Assembly: GCF_000155635.1 (NCBI RefSeq)
Contig: NZ_DS990556.1
Location: 1,595,637-1,659,636, forward strand
Direction: 5' to 3'
Source: Cyanobium sp. PCC 7001
GTDB taxonomy: Bacteria; Cyanobacteriota; Cyanobacteriia; PCC-6307; Cyanobiaceae
Length of the DNA: 64,000 nt
Position numbers and translations under genes: made by a program
In this document: one piece after another, positions 38,882 to 49,937 of the stretch
Layout: each line of letters begins with the position of its first letter
Numbering within the stretch: position 1 is the stretch's first letter
Notes under the pieces: generated by a model
Seen by the model: only the letters and a program-made list of their open reading frames with translations
The model's database searches: none
What the model was told of the DNA's origin: nothing

Positions 38882-39086
38882 AGGGCTCCTGGTCCACCAG
38901 ATGCACGTAGGGGCGCGCCAGCTCGGGGCGATGGATGGCCAGGGCCCGCATCAGATGCCAGTCGCTCAGGCCGTCGAACGGCGTGGGGTAGTCGTCCTCC
39001 TCCAGGCGCTGGGCCAGGGCGGCGGCCATGGTTTCGTCGAAGGCGGCGAGCCGTTCCGGCGTGATCGACTCGGACGGAGAGGCCAT
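38868..39086 (-). CDS. DUF2555 family protein
   Basis: A 72-residue soluble protein with the conserved LEEDDYPTPFDGLSDWHL and ARPYVHLVDQEPFDED segments of the cyanobacterial DUF2555 family; function not known to me. ATG 39086 is preferred. An in-frame ATG at 39176 would add a low-complexity tail and abut the tRNA. It overlaps coaBC by 14 bp, so the two are co-transcribed. Confidence 0.8.
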   Translation of the reverse strand: MASPSESITPERLAAFDETMAAALAQRLEEDDYPTPFDGLSDWHLMRALAIHRPELARPYVHLVDQEPFDED

Positions 39087-39176
39087 GGCGGCGGGGGAAC
39101 GAGGGGAGGCAGGACCGGAACCGTGCCGGCGGGCGCTGGCAGGGGAGGGCTCCATGGCGATAATGGCGCCCTGCAA

Positions 39177-39249
39177 GGGGAATTAGCTCAGCTGGTAGAG
39201 CGCTGCGATCGCACCGCAGAGGTCAGGGGTTCGAGTCCCCTATTCTCCA
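39177..39249 (+). tRNA. tRNA-Ala (anticodon CGC)
   Basis: A 73-nt cloverleaf. The acceptor stem GGGGAAT/ATTCTCC contains the G3-U70 pair that is the alanine identity element. The D arm has GCTCAGCTGGTAGAGC. The anticodon stem CTGCG/CGCAG encloses loop ATCGCAC with anticodon CGC, reading GCG. The T arm has AGGGGTTCGAGTCCCCT. Discriminator A; CCA is not encoded. The anticodon arm contains a complete HIP1 octamer GCGATCGC. Confidence 0.97.
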
Positions 39250-39329
39250 TTTGCCCGTGGCCCACGGGATTGGCCCTGGGCCCTGGGGTCTGACCCACTG
39301 GCCCCGGCTGGCCCGAACCTCTTGACCTG

Positions 39330-39491
39330 ATGCAGTGGACCAGCGCGGCTGAACAGAGGCTGAAGGAGGTGCCCTTCTTCGTGCGGCCGGCCGTGCGGCG
39401 CCGCATCGAAGCGATGGCCGCCGACGCGGGCTTGGAGCAGATCGACGAGGCCTTCTATGGCGAGGCCCGCGTGCAGTTCGGCCAGAAATGA
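39330..39491 (+). CDS. Small PCP_red-domain protein
   Basis: A 53-residue protein. WTSAAEQRLKEVPFFVRP, then AVRRRIEAMAADAG, then IDEAFYGEAR match the short helical domain (PF08369) also found at the C terminus of the BchB/ChlB subunit of light-independent protochlorophyllide reductase. Stand-alone copies are common in cyanobacteria; their function is unknown. It lies 80 bp after tRNA-Ala. Confidence 0.8.
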   Translation: MQWTSAAEQRLKEVPFFVRPAVRRRIEAMAADAGLEQIDEAFYGEARVQFGQK

Positions 39492-39556
39492 CCGCCTTCA
39501 GCGCAGCCCACATCCCGGCGATGCGGTAAAAGGGACGGCACAACCGACCCCCATCC

Positions 39557-39754
39557 ATGTCGCAGTCGAAGCGCGAACAGGTGGTGAGCCACCTTCGCTA
39601 CATCCGCCAGGAGCTCCGCGAGATGCATCAGGGCGTCATGGAGGATGGCCTGCTGCCGGAAGCCGGCGAGGTGCGTGGTGTGATGGCCCAGATGGAGGCC
39701 CTGCTGGAGCTGCTGGAGGGTAAATCCTCCCGCAAGAAGGACAGCGACAGCTGA
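39557..39754 (+). CDS. Conserved 65-residue helical protein, function unknown
   Basis: Small, highly charged and predicted all-helical (VVSHLRYIRQELREMHQGVM, LLELLEGKSSRKK). No family recognised. Start ATG 39557 follows the previous small gene by 65 bp on the same strand. It is followed by a strong terminator, which supports a real transcription unit. Confidence 0.65.
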   Translation: MSQSKREQVVSHLRYIRQELREMHQGVMEDGLLPEAGEVRGVMAQMEALLELLEGKSSRKKDSDS

Positions 39755-39861
39755 GTCCAGAGCTGCAGACCTCAGGCGAGGGGTCAAGGGGTGGAATGGA
39801 CGCTCTGGCAAACGACCCAAGCCCCTTGATGGGCCCCCAATCCGTCGCTTTCTTTACAACG

Positions 39862-39995
39862 TCCCCATCACCCGGCCCGGGCCCCTTGGCCTCGGGCTTT
39901 TTCATTGGAATCCCCTATCAGTAGCGCCAGAGGGCTGTCAAGACTCCAGAGATGGTGTAGACAGTGGCTGGCAGGACCGGGCCGGGTGATGGGGA
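39862..39995. repeat. 19-bp perfect inverted repeat spanning 134 bp
   Basis: TCCCCATCACCCGGCCCGG at 39862-39880 is exactly complementary to 39977-39995. The arms are separated by 96 bp with no gene, in the 320-bp space between the 65-residue gene and the DUF565 gene. The left arm overlaps the stem of the terminator, so the two foldings exclude each other. It could be a palindromic element, the two ends of a small element, or a structured RNA. Confidence 0.8.
39875..39903 (+). terminator. Rho-independent terminator
   Basis: GCCCG-GGCC-CCTT-GGCC-(T)-CGGGC followed by TTTTTC: a 9-bp stem with one bulge and a 4-nt loop, about 120 nt after the 65-residue gene. Confidence 0.85.
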
Positions 39996-40074
39996 TCGCC
40001 AGTTCCGACGTCCTGCCACTTCTTCCCTGCCGCATCTGAATCGGCTTGAATCAGCGCCGCAGCGGCGGCTCGCC

Positions 40075-40428
40075 GTGACCAACCTGCAACCGCGGCCCTT
40101 CCAGCAGACCCGCTTCCAGCAGCGTGTGGCCGAGGCCCCCCGACAGCTGCAGCGCTGGGCCCGGAATCCCTGGCGGCGCCTGTCTCTGCAGTTGATCGTG
40201 CTGCTGCTCAGCTTTTCGATCGGCGGCGTGGTGGCCTCCATTGCGGGCCAGCTCTCCCAGATCGATCCGGTGGGAGCGCTGCTGTGCGTGCTGGTGATCG
40301 AGCTGGCGATCCGTGCCCGGGGGCCCCTGCTGCGGCGCTCCACCCACACCCTGGGGCTCAACCTGCTCGACATGGCCAGGATCGGCCTGCTCTACGGACT
40401 ATTGCTGGACGGCTTCAAGCTGCTGTGA
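40075..40428 (+). CDS. DUF565 (Ycf20-like) membrane protein
   Basis: A 117-residue protein. A basic N-terminal region is followed by two to three membrane helices ([32 protein letters not shown]) and ends [24 protein letters not shown]. This is the DUF565/Ycf20 family of cyanobacteria and plastids, linked in algae and plants to photoprotection. Start GTG 40075 is chosen because upstream sequence is not family-like. The last 30 bp overlap pyrB. Confidence 0.8.
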   Translation: MTNLQPRPFQQTRFQQRVAEAPRQLQRWARNPWRRLSLQLIVLLLSFSIGGVVASIAGQLSQIDPVGALLCVLVIELAIRARGPLLRRSTHTLGLNLLDMARIGLLYGLLLDGFKLL

Positions 40429-41478
40429 GCGGGGGGCGGCCGCCGCTTCGGCGGCCAGCAGGTAGAGCAGGGCCATGCGCACGGGAATGCCGTTGCGCAC
40501 CTGTTCCTCCACCAGGCAGAGGGCAGGATCGTCGAGAAGGGCGGAGGCCATCTCCACACCCCGATTCACCGGACCGGGGTGCAGCACCGGCACGGGCCGA
40601 CCGCAGCGCCGGAGCCGTGCGTGGGTGAGGCCATAGGCCCGGTGGTAGGCATCCAGGCTGGTGAGCAGGTGCTCGCGCATGCGCTCCTTCTGGAGCCGCA
40701 GCGTCATCACCGCATCAGCCCCCTCCAGGGCCGTGTCCAGATTCCGCTCCACGCTCACCCGGCCCCGTGCGGGCACCGGATCGCTGGCCTGGCCGGGCGG
40801 GGGGCCGTCCACGAAGGCGGCGAAGGCCTCCGGCAGGAGTGTGGCCGGACCGCAGAGAACCACGTCGGCGCCGCAGGCCGTCAAGGCCCAGAGATTGGAG
40901 CGGGCCACCCGGGAGTGGAGCACGTCGCCCACGATCACGATGCGCCGGCCGTGCAGCACCTCGGGGCTGGGCGCCTCCGGCGAGAAATGGCGGGCCAGGG
41001 TGAACAGATCCAGCAGGCCCTGGCTGGGGTGGCTGTGGAGGCCATCGCCGGCATTCAGCACCGCCACCCGCTCGCCGCAGCGGTCCAGCTCCTCCGCCAG
41101 CAGCTGGGGGATGCCGGCACAGCGGTGCCGCACCACGAGCACATCGGCCCCCATGGCCACGTAGGTGCGCGCCGTGTCCAGCAGGCTCTCCCCCTTGCTG
41201 AGGGAGCTGGAGGAGGGTGAGAAGCTCTGCACATCGGCGGAGAGCCGCCGGGCCGCCAGCTCGAAGCTGCTGCGGGTGCGCGTGCTGGGCTCGAAGAACA
41301 GGCTGGTCACCAGCCGCCCCTGCAGGGCAGGCAGCTTGCGGGAGCCGCTCACGGGCATGGCCCGGAACCGCTGAGCCAGCTCGAGCACCACGGCCAGGTC
41401 ATCGTGCGAGAACGTCGCCAGATCGATCACATGGCGATGACCCCAGCTGCTCAAGACCCGGGAAGCACAAGCCTCCAC
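40399..41478 (-). CDS. pyrB: Aspartate carbamoyltransferase catalytic chain
   Basis: First committed step of pyrimidine synthesis. The 359-residue protein has [19 protein letters not shown] (carbamoyl-phosphate site), [20 protein letters not shown] and [12 protein letters not shown]. The region around [18 protein letters not shown] carries an insertion relative to E. coli PyrB and looks disordered. It begins 3 nt after the stop of the glycosylase gene, so the two form an operon. Confidence 0.96.
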   Translation of the reverse strand: MEACASRVLSSWGHRHVIDLATFSHDDLAVVLELAQRFRAMPVSGSRKLPALQGRLVTSLFFEPSTRTRSSFELAARRLSADVQSFSPSSSSLSKGESLLDTARTYVAMGADVLVVRHRCAGIPQLLAEELDRCGERVAVLNAGDGLHSHPSQGLLDLFTLARHFSPEAPSPEVLHGRRIVIVGDVLHSRVARSNLWALTACGADVVLCGPATLLPEAFAAFVDGPPPGQASDPVPARGRVSVERNLDTALEGADAVMTLRLQKERMREHLLTSLDAYHRAYGLTHARLRRCGRPVPVLHPGPVNRGVEMASALLDDPALCLVEEQVRNGIPVRMALLYLLAAEAAAAPRSQQLEAVQQ

Positions 41479-41481
41479 AAC

Positions 41482-42222
41482 CTAGTGGCCGGCTCGTGGC
41501 CGGTCCCCCGGCGCCCGGCGGCTGATGCTGGGGCTGTGGCGGAGGTACCAGCGCCAGGGGAGGTCCTGCCCCTGGCTGATGCCGATCCGGGTGGTCTGGG
41601 TGACCAGCGGCGTCGCAGCTGGCGGGTCGCGCCGGGGGGCGATCCACAGTCCGGAGGCAGGAGCCACCGCCAGGCCGTCATGGCTCCGGTCCAGGTCGAA
41701 GCGACGGGCCAGCAGCGCCGGCCCAGCCGCCGTGCGCACCGGCTCACCGGGGAGCTGCAGGGCCCTGAGCAGCACCCCGTTGGCCCAGTCACGGCGCCCC
41801 GTGACCACGTTCACGCAGTGGTGGATGCCATAGGTGAGATAGACGTAGAAGTGCCCTGGCTCCCCGAACAGGGTGGCGTTGCTGGGGGAGCGGCGGCGGT
41901 AGCCGTGACAGGCGGGTTCGTCCTGGGAATAGGCCTCGGTTTCCACGATCAATCCCTCCAGCTGGCGGCCATCGCTCCAGCGGCGGATCAGCCAGCAGCC
42001 CAGCAACTCCGGTGCCACCAGCTCGGCCGGTCGCGCAAAGAAGGCGGTAGGCAGCAGACTGGGATGGGTCTGGTGTTTCTTCAGCGGTGCGGGTCCCTCG
42101 CCCGGCTCCGCTGCCTGGTCCGGTCGCGGTCGCGCGGCACCCGTCTCGCCACCTTCCTCCTGACCCGCCCCAGGCCCTTCGGACTTCACCTTTTTCTCCA
42201 CGCCCGTTTTCTCCACGCCCAT
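41482..42222 (-). CDS. DNA-3-methyladenine glycosylase (AAG/MPG family)
   Basis: Base-excision repair enzyme removing alkylated purines. [40 protein letters not shown] (catalytic Glu within ETEAY) and [21 protein letters not shown] are diagnostic. The first 50 or so residues from ATG 42222 are low-complexity Gly/Glu/Pro and may not be translated, so the true start could lie further inside. ATG 42222 shares bases with the ATG of the divergent 45-residue gene. The gene is upstream of pyrB with a 3-nt gap. Confidence 0.87.
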   Translation of the reverse strand: MGVEKTGVEKKVKSEGPGAGQEEGGETGAARPRPDQAAEPGEGPAPLKKHQTHPSLLPTAFFARPAELVAPELLGCWLIRRWSDGRQLEGLIVETEAYSQDEPACHGYRRRSPSNATLFGEPGHFYVYLTYGIHHCVNVVTGRRDWANGVLLRALQLPGEPVRTAAGPALLARRFDLDRSHDGLAVAPASGLWIAPRRDPPAATPLVTQTTRIGISQGQDLPWRWYLRHSPSISRRAPGDRPRAGH

Positions 42223-42358
42223 GGAATCTTCCGGTTTCACCCTGGCCACCGTGCTGCTGGCCGGCAGCGGCCTGTTCTGCCTGGCCACCCTGTTCTTCGG
42301 CACCAAGGGCGGCTACTACGACACGGAGGCCTACGACGGCAACGGCACGGCGCACTGA
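42221..42358 (+). CDS. Small single-helix membrane protein, function unknown
   Basis: A 45-residue protein with one membrane helix ([20 protein letters not shown]) and a conserved-looking polar tail, [21 protein letters not shown] without further domains. The pattern is that of small subunits of photosynthetic or respiratory complexes, but I cannot assign it to one. Its ATG overlaps the ATG of the divergent glycosylase gene. Confidence 0.65.
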   Translation: MESSGFTLATVLLAGSGLFCLATLFFGTKGGYYDTEAYDGNGTAH

Positions 42359-42400
42359 AGGGGCCGTGCCCTGAGGGACTCAGCGGGTGAGCTGTGCAGG

Positions 42401-42691
42401 TCAGCTGCTGAGCCGCTCGGCCTCGGGGCAGTCCTCCGCCGTGGGCAGTTCGGCCATGTCGCTGCGATTCACATAGGAGAGGCGGGTGCTCACGGCGCCG
42501 ATGGAATCGAGCCGCACACTCTCCTCCCAGCTGTGGGTTTCGTCGTCCTCTTCGGCGTCGTAGTGGAGGGTCACGAGGTCGCCCTCGATCTCGGTGATCA
42601 GTGCCTCTTCGATCCAGCGCTGCTGATCCCGCAGAAACACCCACACGGGCCGCTTCTCGGCACAGAACTGGTAGAGCTTGCGGTGCAGCAT
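42401..42691 (-). CDS. DUF6679-like conserved cyanobacterial protein
   Basis: A 96-residue soluble acidic protein. FLRDQQRWIEEALITEIEGD and VTLHYDAEEDDETHSWEE suggest a small beta-barrel domain (Tudor/SH3-like), followed by VRLDSIGAVSTRL. It resembles the cyanobacteria-restricted DUF6679 family; function unknown. It is divergent from the creatininase gene with an 89-bp gap. Confidence 0.7.
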   Translation of the reverse strand: MLHRKLYQFCAEKRPVWVFLRDQQRWIEEALITEIEGDLVTLHYDAEEDDETHSWEESVRLDSIGAVSTRLSYVNRSDMAELPTAEDCPEAERLSS

Positions 42692-42780
42692 GGGCCCAAC
42701 GGCGCAGCGCGCGGCCCGATCCTAGGCAGACCTGGCGGACTTTCCGCTGTTCACCACGACCCAACCCGCCCCCATCCCCT

Positions 42781-43596
42781 GTGACCAGCCAGCCCCCATC
42801 CCCATCGGCGACCGCCCCCTCCAGCGCGGAGCGGCGCACGGAGGACATCCGCCTGCAGCTGCGCACCTGGCCTGAGGTGGAGGCCTATCTGGAGCGCTGT
42901 CGGGCTGTGATCGTGCCCCTGGGCTCCACGGAGCAGCACGGCCCCACCGGCGCCATCGGCACCGATGCACTCACCGCCGAGGCCGTGGCCCTGGAGGTGG
43001 GACGCCGCAGCGGGGTGCTGGTGACACCGGCGCAGGCCTTCGGCATGGCGGAGCACCACCTGGGCTTCGCCGGCACGGTGAGCCTGCAGCCCAGCACCTT
43101 GATGGCGGTGCTGCACGACGTGGTGCTCTCCCTGGCCGGCCATGGCTTCGAGCGGATCTTCGTGATCAATGGCCACGGCGGCAACATCGCCACCAGCAAG
43201 GCCGCCTTCGCCCAGGCCTACGCCACGGCGGCCAGCCGCGGCCTGCCCCGGGCCGCCGAGCTGCGCTGCCGTCTCGCCAACTGGTTCATGGTGCCAACCG
43301 TGTTCCAGAAGGCCAGGGAGCTCTACGGCGACCTGGAAGGACACCACGCCACCCCCAGCGAGATTGCCCTCACCCTCCACCTGGAGCCGAGCCTGATGGG
43401 CCAACAGCGGCCGCTGCCGGCGCCGGCGCCGGCCGGCCCGATCCATGGGCCTGCCGATTTCCGCCGCCGCCACCCCGACGGCCGCATGGGCTCCGATCCC
43501 TTCCTGGCCCGGGCCGAGCACGGCGCCATCTTCCTCGACCTCGCCGCCACGGCCCTGTGCACCGATCTGGAGCGCTTCCTCAACACCGACAGCTAG
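42781..43596 (+). CDS. Creatininase-family amidohydrolase
   Basis: A 271-residue metal-dependent hydrolase of the creatininase superfamily. VIVPLGSTEQHGPTGAIGTDAL contains the Glu, His and Asp metal ligands, IFVINGHGGNIA the second conserved block, and EGHHATPSEIA a further ligand region. Family members hydrolyse creatinine or formamide groups in riboflavin/deazaflavin and cofactor pathways; the substrate here is unknown. GTG 42781 is the best start; the frame extends upstream only as low-complexity sequence. Confidence 0.85.
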   Translation: MTSQPPSPSATAPSSAERRTEDIRLQLRTWPEVEAYLERCRAVIVPLGSTEQHGPTGAIGTDALTAEAVALEVGRRSGVLVTPAQAFGMAEHHLGFAGTVSLQPSTLMAVLHDVVLSLAGHGFERIFVINGHGGNIATSKAAFAQAYATAASRGLPRAAELRCRLANWFMVPTVFQKARELYGDLEGHHATPSEIALTLHLEPSLMGQQRPLPAPAPAGPIHGPADFRRRHPDGRMGSDPFLARAEHGAIFLDLAATALCTDLERFLNTDS

Positions 43597-43625
43597 GTTC
43601 ATGGGCCTGAGCCCATCGGTGCCCC

Positions 43626-43919
43626 ATGAGCAAGATCACGGCGGAGGACGTGCGCAAGGTGGCCCATCTGGCCAGGCTGGCCCTGCCTGAGGAGAAAATC
43701 GCCACCTACACCGGCCAGCTGGAGCGCATCCTCGAGTACGTGGCCCATCTCGAGGCCGTGGACACCGAGGGCGTACCTCCGACGACTCGGGCCGTGGAGG
43801 TCACGAACGTGACCCGGGAGGATGCGGTGGTGGCCACCGAGGTGCGCGAAGAGCTGCTGGATCTGGCCCCCCAGCGCGAGGGGGATTTCTTCCGGGTGCC
43901 CCAGATCCTGGCGGGCTGA
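43626..43919 (+). CDS. gatC: Asp/Glu-tRNA(Asn/Gln) amidotransferase subunit C
   Basis: Small subunit of GatCAB, which converts Glu-tRNA(Gln) to Gln-tRNA(Gln). The 97-residue protein begins [19 protein letters not shown] and has [16 protein letters not shown] and [19 protein letters not shown], all typical. It lies 29 bp after the creatininase gene and converges on crtR. Confidence 0.95.
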   Translation: MSKITAEDVRKVAHLARLALPEEKIATYTGQLERILEYVAHLEAVDTEGVPPTTRAVEVTNVTREDAVVATEVREELLDLAPQREGDFFRVPQILAG

Positions 43920-43962
43920 GGCGCGGGCTGAGGCCGCAGCACATCGAAGCCGAAGACGGGGC

Positions 43963-45012
43963 TCAGCGCACCGGCGAGACCGCCGTGCGGTGCAGCACTT
44001 CGAGCACCCGCCGCCGCGCATGGCGGGTTGGCATCAACGCCGCCAGGGGACGCAGCTTGCTGCGCCGCTTGCTGTGACTGCGCACGCCGAGCAGGATGTC
44101 ATAGAGGAAGTTGAGTCCATCGGCGCGGCTTTCGAACAGGCCCAGGCGCTGGGGCGAACCCTTGCTGTCGAGAATGTGCTTGGTGGCGTGATACGCGGGC
44201 CGGTATTCGAACCAGGGGATCGACGGCCAGAGATGGTGGATCAGGTGATAGTTCTGGCCCATGATCAACCAGTTCATCAGACGGCTGGGATACACGCGGG
44301 CGTTGTGCCAGCGATTGCGCGACTGAAACGGTCGGTGGGGCAGGTAATCGAAGAACAGGCCGAGGGTGACGCCCACCATCAGGGCCGGGGCGAACCAGCA
44401 GTTGAAGATGAAGGGTAGGAATCCATACTTCGCCGCGGCCACGACAATGGCCACGAAGATGCCCCGCGCCAGGCCCCACTCCAGCAACTCGTAGCGCCGC
44501 CAGAGGCGACGGCGGAAGAAGAAGACCTCGTGGTAGAAGAATCGCGGCGCGATCAACCACAACGGGCCGAATGTGCTCACGATGTGATCGGGATCGTGCT
44601 TCGGATCGTTCACGTGGGCATGGTGCTGGAGGTGCACCCGGGTGAACACCGGGAAGCTGAAGCCCAGCAGCAGCGCGGCCCCATGGCCCATCACCGCGTT
44701 CCAGAAGCGGTTGGGGTGGGCGGCGTTGTGGCAGGCGTCATGGATCACCGTGCCCTCCAGGTGCAGGGCCAGGAAACCGGTGATCAGCAGCACCGGCAGG
44801 GGCCAGCCCCCCACGAACCAGCCCCAGATCGTGAGGCCCGCCAGGGCGAATCCACCGAGGAAGAGCCCCACGGTGGGGTTCCAGGGAGGAGGGGCGTCGA
44901 GGAAATGCCGGGGCACCGCGCTGGACGGCGACTGGCGCGGGGCGGGAACGGCCAGGTGGCGCTCAACAGCCGGAACCTGGGTCATGGACGACGACGCGCT
45001 GTTGAGCGACAA
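43963..45012 (-). CDS. crtR: Beta-carotene hydroxylase
   Basis: Diiron membrane hydroxylase that makes zeaxanthin. The 349-residue protein has three histidine clusters, HDACHNAAH, HLQHHAHVNDPKHDPDH and HLIHHLWPSIPW with a following His, and about four membrane helices (WNPTVGLFLGGFALAGLTIW, LPVLLITGFLALHLEG). This fits the desaturase-type CrtR of cyanobacteria. An internal ATG at 44985 is an alternative start. Confidence 0.93.
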   Translation of the reverse strand: MSLNSASSSMTQVPAVERHLAVPAPRQSPSSAVPRHFLDAPPPWNPTVGLFLGGFALAGLTIWGWFVGGWPLPVLLITGFLALHLEGTVIHDACHNAAHPNRFWNAVMGHGAALLLGFSFPVFTRVHLQHHAHVNDPKHDPDHIVSTFGPLWLIAPRFFYHEVFFFRRRLWRRYELLEWGLARGIFVAIVVAAAKYGFLPFIFNCWFAPALMVGVTLGLFFDYLPHRPFQSRNRWHNARVYPSRLMNWLIMGQNYHLIHHLWPSIPWFEYRPAYHATKHILDSKGSPQRLGLFESRADGLNFLYDILLGVRSHSKRRSKLRPLAALMPTRHARRRVLEVLHRTAVSPVR

Positions 45013-45039
45013 GTTGCCTGCAACTTAAGAAAAGGTCGA

Positions 45040-45121
45040 TGCCCACCGGGGGACTTGAACCCCCACGACCACGGTCACTGGAACCTAAACCCAGCGCGTC
45101 TACCAATTCCGCCAGGTGGGC
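45040..45121 (-). tRNA. tRNA-Leu (anticodon UAG)
   Basis: An 82-nt type II tRNA with a long variable arm. The acceptor stem is GCCCACC/GGTGGGC, the D arm GGCGGAATTGGTAGACGC, and the anticodon stem CTGGG/TCCAG with loop TTTAGGT (anticodon TAG). The T arm is GGGGGTTCAAGTCCCCC. Discriminator A at 45040; CCA not encoded. Confidence 0.97.
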
Positions 45122-45211
45122 AGGACCGGACTCTAGGCAGCCCCGCTCCGGGAGCCAGGCCCCTTGCTGAACCCAGCCTGGACCCAGAATGGAGCCCGCT
45201 GCCCTGCCGCC

Positions 45212-45934
45212 ATGCTCGCGACCCTGGGGGGAGTCCTGGCCCTGGTGGCCGGGCTCATCGTGCTGCTGCTGCCCGTCGTGGCCACCGAGCTCAGCCGCCC
45301 GCGCGACTCGGCCTGGGGCGCCGTGGTGCTGCTGCTGGGCCTGGTGCTCGTGACGAGCGCCGAGCGCCTGATGGGGGCCCCGATGCTCGGGGTGCTGTGC
45401 GGCGGCCTGTTGATCGGCCGTCTGGGTCTGGAGGTGGGCCAGAGCCGCTGGCGGGCCCTGTCCCCGGAGGAGCAGCAGCGGTTGTGGTCGAAGGAACGCT
45501 GGCAGGCCAGCCTCAGCGAACTGGCCGCCAGCCTGGGGCGGCTGCTCGAGCTGACCAGCGGGGCCGCCGGCGCTGCACTGGACTGGCTGCGGCAGCGGCG
45601 CCAACCCCGCGCCACCACCAAGCGCTGGGTCCGTCAGGAGCTCCCGGCCGAACCTCCAGCTGACGCTCCCGCTGAAGCTTCTGCTGACCCGTTGGCTGAA
45701 CCTGCGGCAGCTGATCCTGTCCCGGCCGATCCTGCTGCCGTAGGGGCTGACCCGGACACGGGGGCGAAACCGGCAGCGGCGACCCCGCCCGTGGTGGTGA
45801 CATCGCTCGAGGGCGTCGAGGCCCTGCTGCAAGCGGATGCAGATCCCGATGCAGCGTCCGATGCCGCTGAGGAGAGCGAGCCCTCCGAGGGCAAGCCGCT
45901 CGCCCAGGCGCCGGATGGGGGCGAAACGGGATAA
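45212..45934 (+). CDS. ycf66: Ycf66 family protein
   Basis: A 240-residue protein with an N-terminal membrane region of about three helices. LATLGGVLALVAGLIVLLLP, ELSRPRDSAWGAVVLLLGLV and GVLCGGLLIGRLGLEVGQ are the Ycf66 signature. A C-terminal cytoplasmic tail rich in Ala/Pro/Asp/Glu (about residues 140-240) follows. It is found in cyanobacteria and plastids; function not established. ATG 45212 is chosen as the family start. Confidence 0.9.
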   Translation: MLATLGGVLALVAGLIVLLLPVVATELSRPRDSAWGAVVLLLGLVLVTSAERLMGAPMLGVLCGGLLIGRLGLEVGQSRWRALSPEEQQRLWSKERWQASLSELAASLGRLLELTSGAAGAALDWLRQRRQPRATTKRWVRQELPAEPPADAPAEASADPLAEPAAADPVPADPAAVGADPDTGAKPAAATPPVVVTSLEGVEALLQADADPDAASDAAEESEPSEGKPLAQAPDGGETG

Positions 45935-45958
45935 TCCCCCTTTGCTGCCCGAGGCGCC

Positions 45959-48931
<2,973 letters not shown>

Positions 48932-48964
48932 GCTGGGCTGTTCTGGAGCCTGCTCCGCGGGCCC

Positions 48965-49270
48965 CTACTGCCAGGCTCCGGGCTCCAGGAAGGCCGCCGG
49001 TGCCAGCGGACCGGTCAGGCTCTCCTCGTCGGCAGGGTTCAGGGGGCCGCGCAGCAGCGCGGCGCTCTCCAGGCTGGCCCCGGCGGGCAGCACCGACTGA
49101 TCGGGGTCGAACGCCGTGGGATGGGTGGTGCTGCACGAGAAGCCGCGGAAGATCAGCAGCTCCAGCGGCTCGGCGTCGATCCGGCCGCACAGGCGCAGCA
49201 CCCGGTCGGGGCGCTGGCGGCTGAGCTCCTCCAGCTGACGCAACAGATCGGCAGGGGGCTCAGAACTCAC
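48965..49270 (-). CDS. DUF7734-like conserved cyanobacterial protein
   Basis: A 101-residue soluble protein. LLRQLEELSRQRPDRVLRL, then LELLIFRGFSCSTTHPTAFD and ALLRGPLNPADEESLTGP match a small cyanobacterial family (DUF7734-like) of unknown function. Start GTG 49270; the longer frame upstream is antisense-type shadow within the DUF3177 gene. It overlaps the DUF3177 stop by 11 bp, so translation is coupled. Confidence 0.7.
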   Translation of the reverse strand: MSSEPPADLLRQLEELSRQRPDRVLRLCGRIDAEPLELLIFRGFSCSTTHPTAFDPDQSVLPAGASLESAALLRGPLNPADEESLTGPLAPAAFLEPGAWQ

Positions 49271-49901
49271 CGGCCACCCTCCCCTGGCGCGGCAGGCGCA
49301 CCAGCAGCCACTGCAGCAGGCCCACGGCGTAGGCCACCAGGGCCAGGTAGCCCACGAAGGCGGCCACGGCGGGAGTCCACTGTCCACCGAACACGAAGCC
49401 GAACACGGCGGCGACATGGCGGTGCAGCTCCACCGGCGCCTGGATCCACACAGCACAGCGGGGGGACGCCAGCCGGGCCGTGTCCATGCAGCCGAGCGCC
49501 GTGGCACTGAACAGGGCGCCGAGCGGAGCCCAGAACGTGATGGCCCAGCGCCAGATGCGCACCGTGAGCGGCAGGGGGCGCCAGGGGGGCAGATCGGCCA
49601 GTTCCTCGTTGAGATCCACCCAGAACCAGAGGCTCACCACCACCAGCAGCTGGGCGATCACCGCCAGCACCAGGCCGGCGGGCCGGCGGTCGGTGAGCAG
49701 CAGCACGGTGATCAGCAGCAGGCTGGCCACTTTCCAGTAGATCCCCAGCAACCGCACCAGGGCCCGCTCCCGCCGCACGGCGGCCCACAGGAGCAGCACC
49801 AGCGGCAGGCCGACGCTGAACAGCACGGCCAGGCGGTAGTCGAGCCACACCAGGGAGCGGTACAGCGAATCCGGCACAGGCATGGTTCGGTAAGGCGCCA
49901 T
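49260..49901 (-). CDS. DUF3177 family membrane protein
   Basis: A 213-residue polytopic protein with about five helices (LAVLFSVGLPLVLLLWAAV, VASLLLITVLLLTD, LVLAVIAQLLVVVSLWFWVD, VAAFVGYLALVAYAVGLLQW). The conserved LVWLDYRLAV start and WAITFWAPLGALFSATAL segment fit DUF3177, a cyanobacterial family of unknown function. ATG 49901 is chosen because upstream codons read through the intergenic region. Confidence 0.8.
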   Translation of the reverse strand: MAPYRTMPVPDSLYRSLVWLDYRLAVLFSVGLPLVLLLWAAVRRERALVRLLGIYWKVASLLLITVLLLTDRRPAGLVLAVIAQLLVVVSLWFWVDLNEELADLPPWRPLPLTVRIWRWAITFWAPLGALFSATALGCMDTARLASPRCAVWIQAPVELHRHVAAVFGFVFGGQWTPAVAAFVGYLALVAYAVGLLQWLLVRLPRQGRVAGEF

Positions 49902-49937
49902 TATCCGCACCCCCTGGCGGCGATAGTGTCCACCCCT

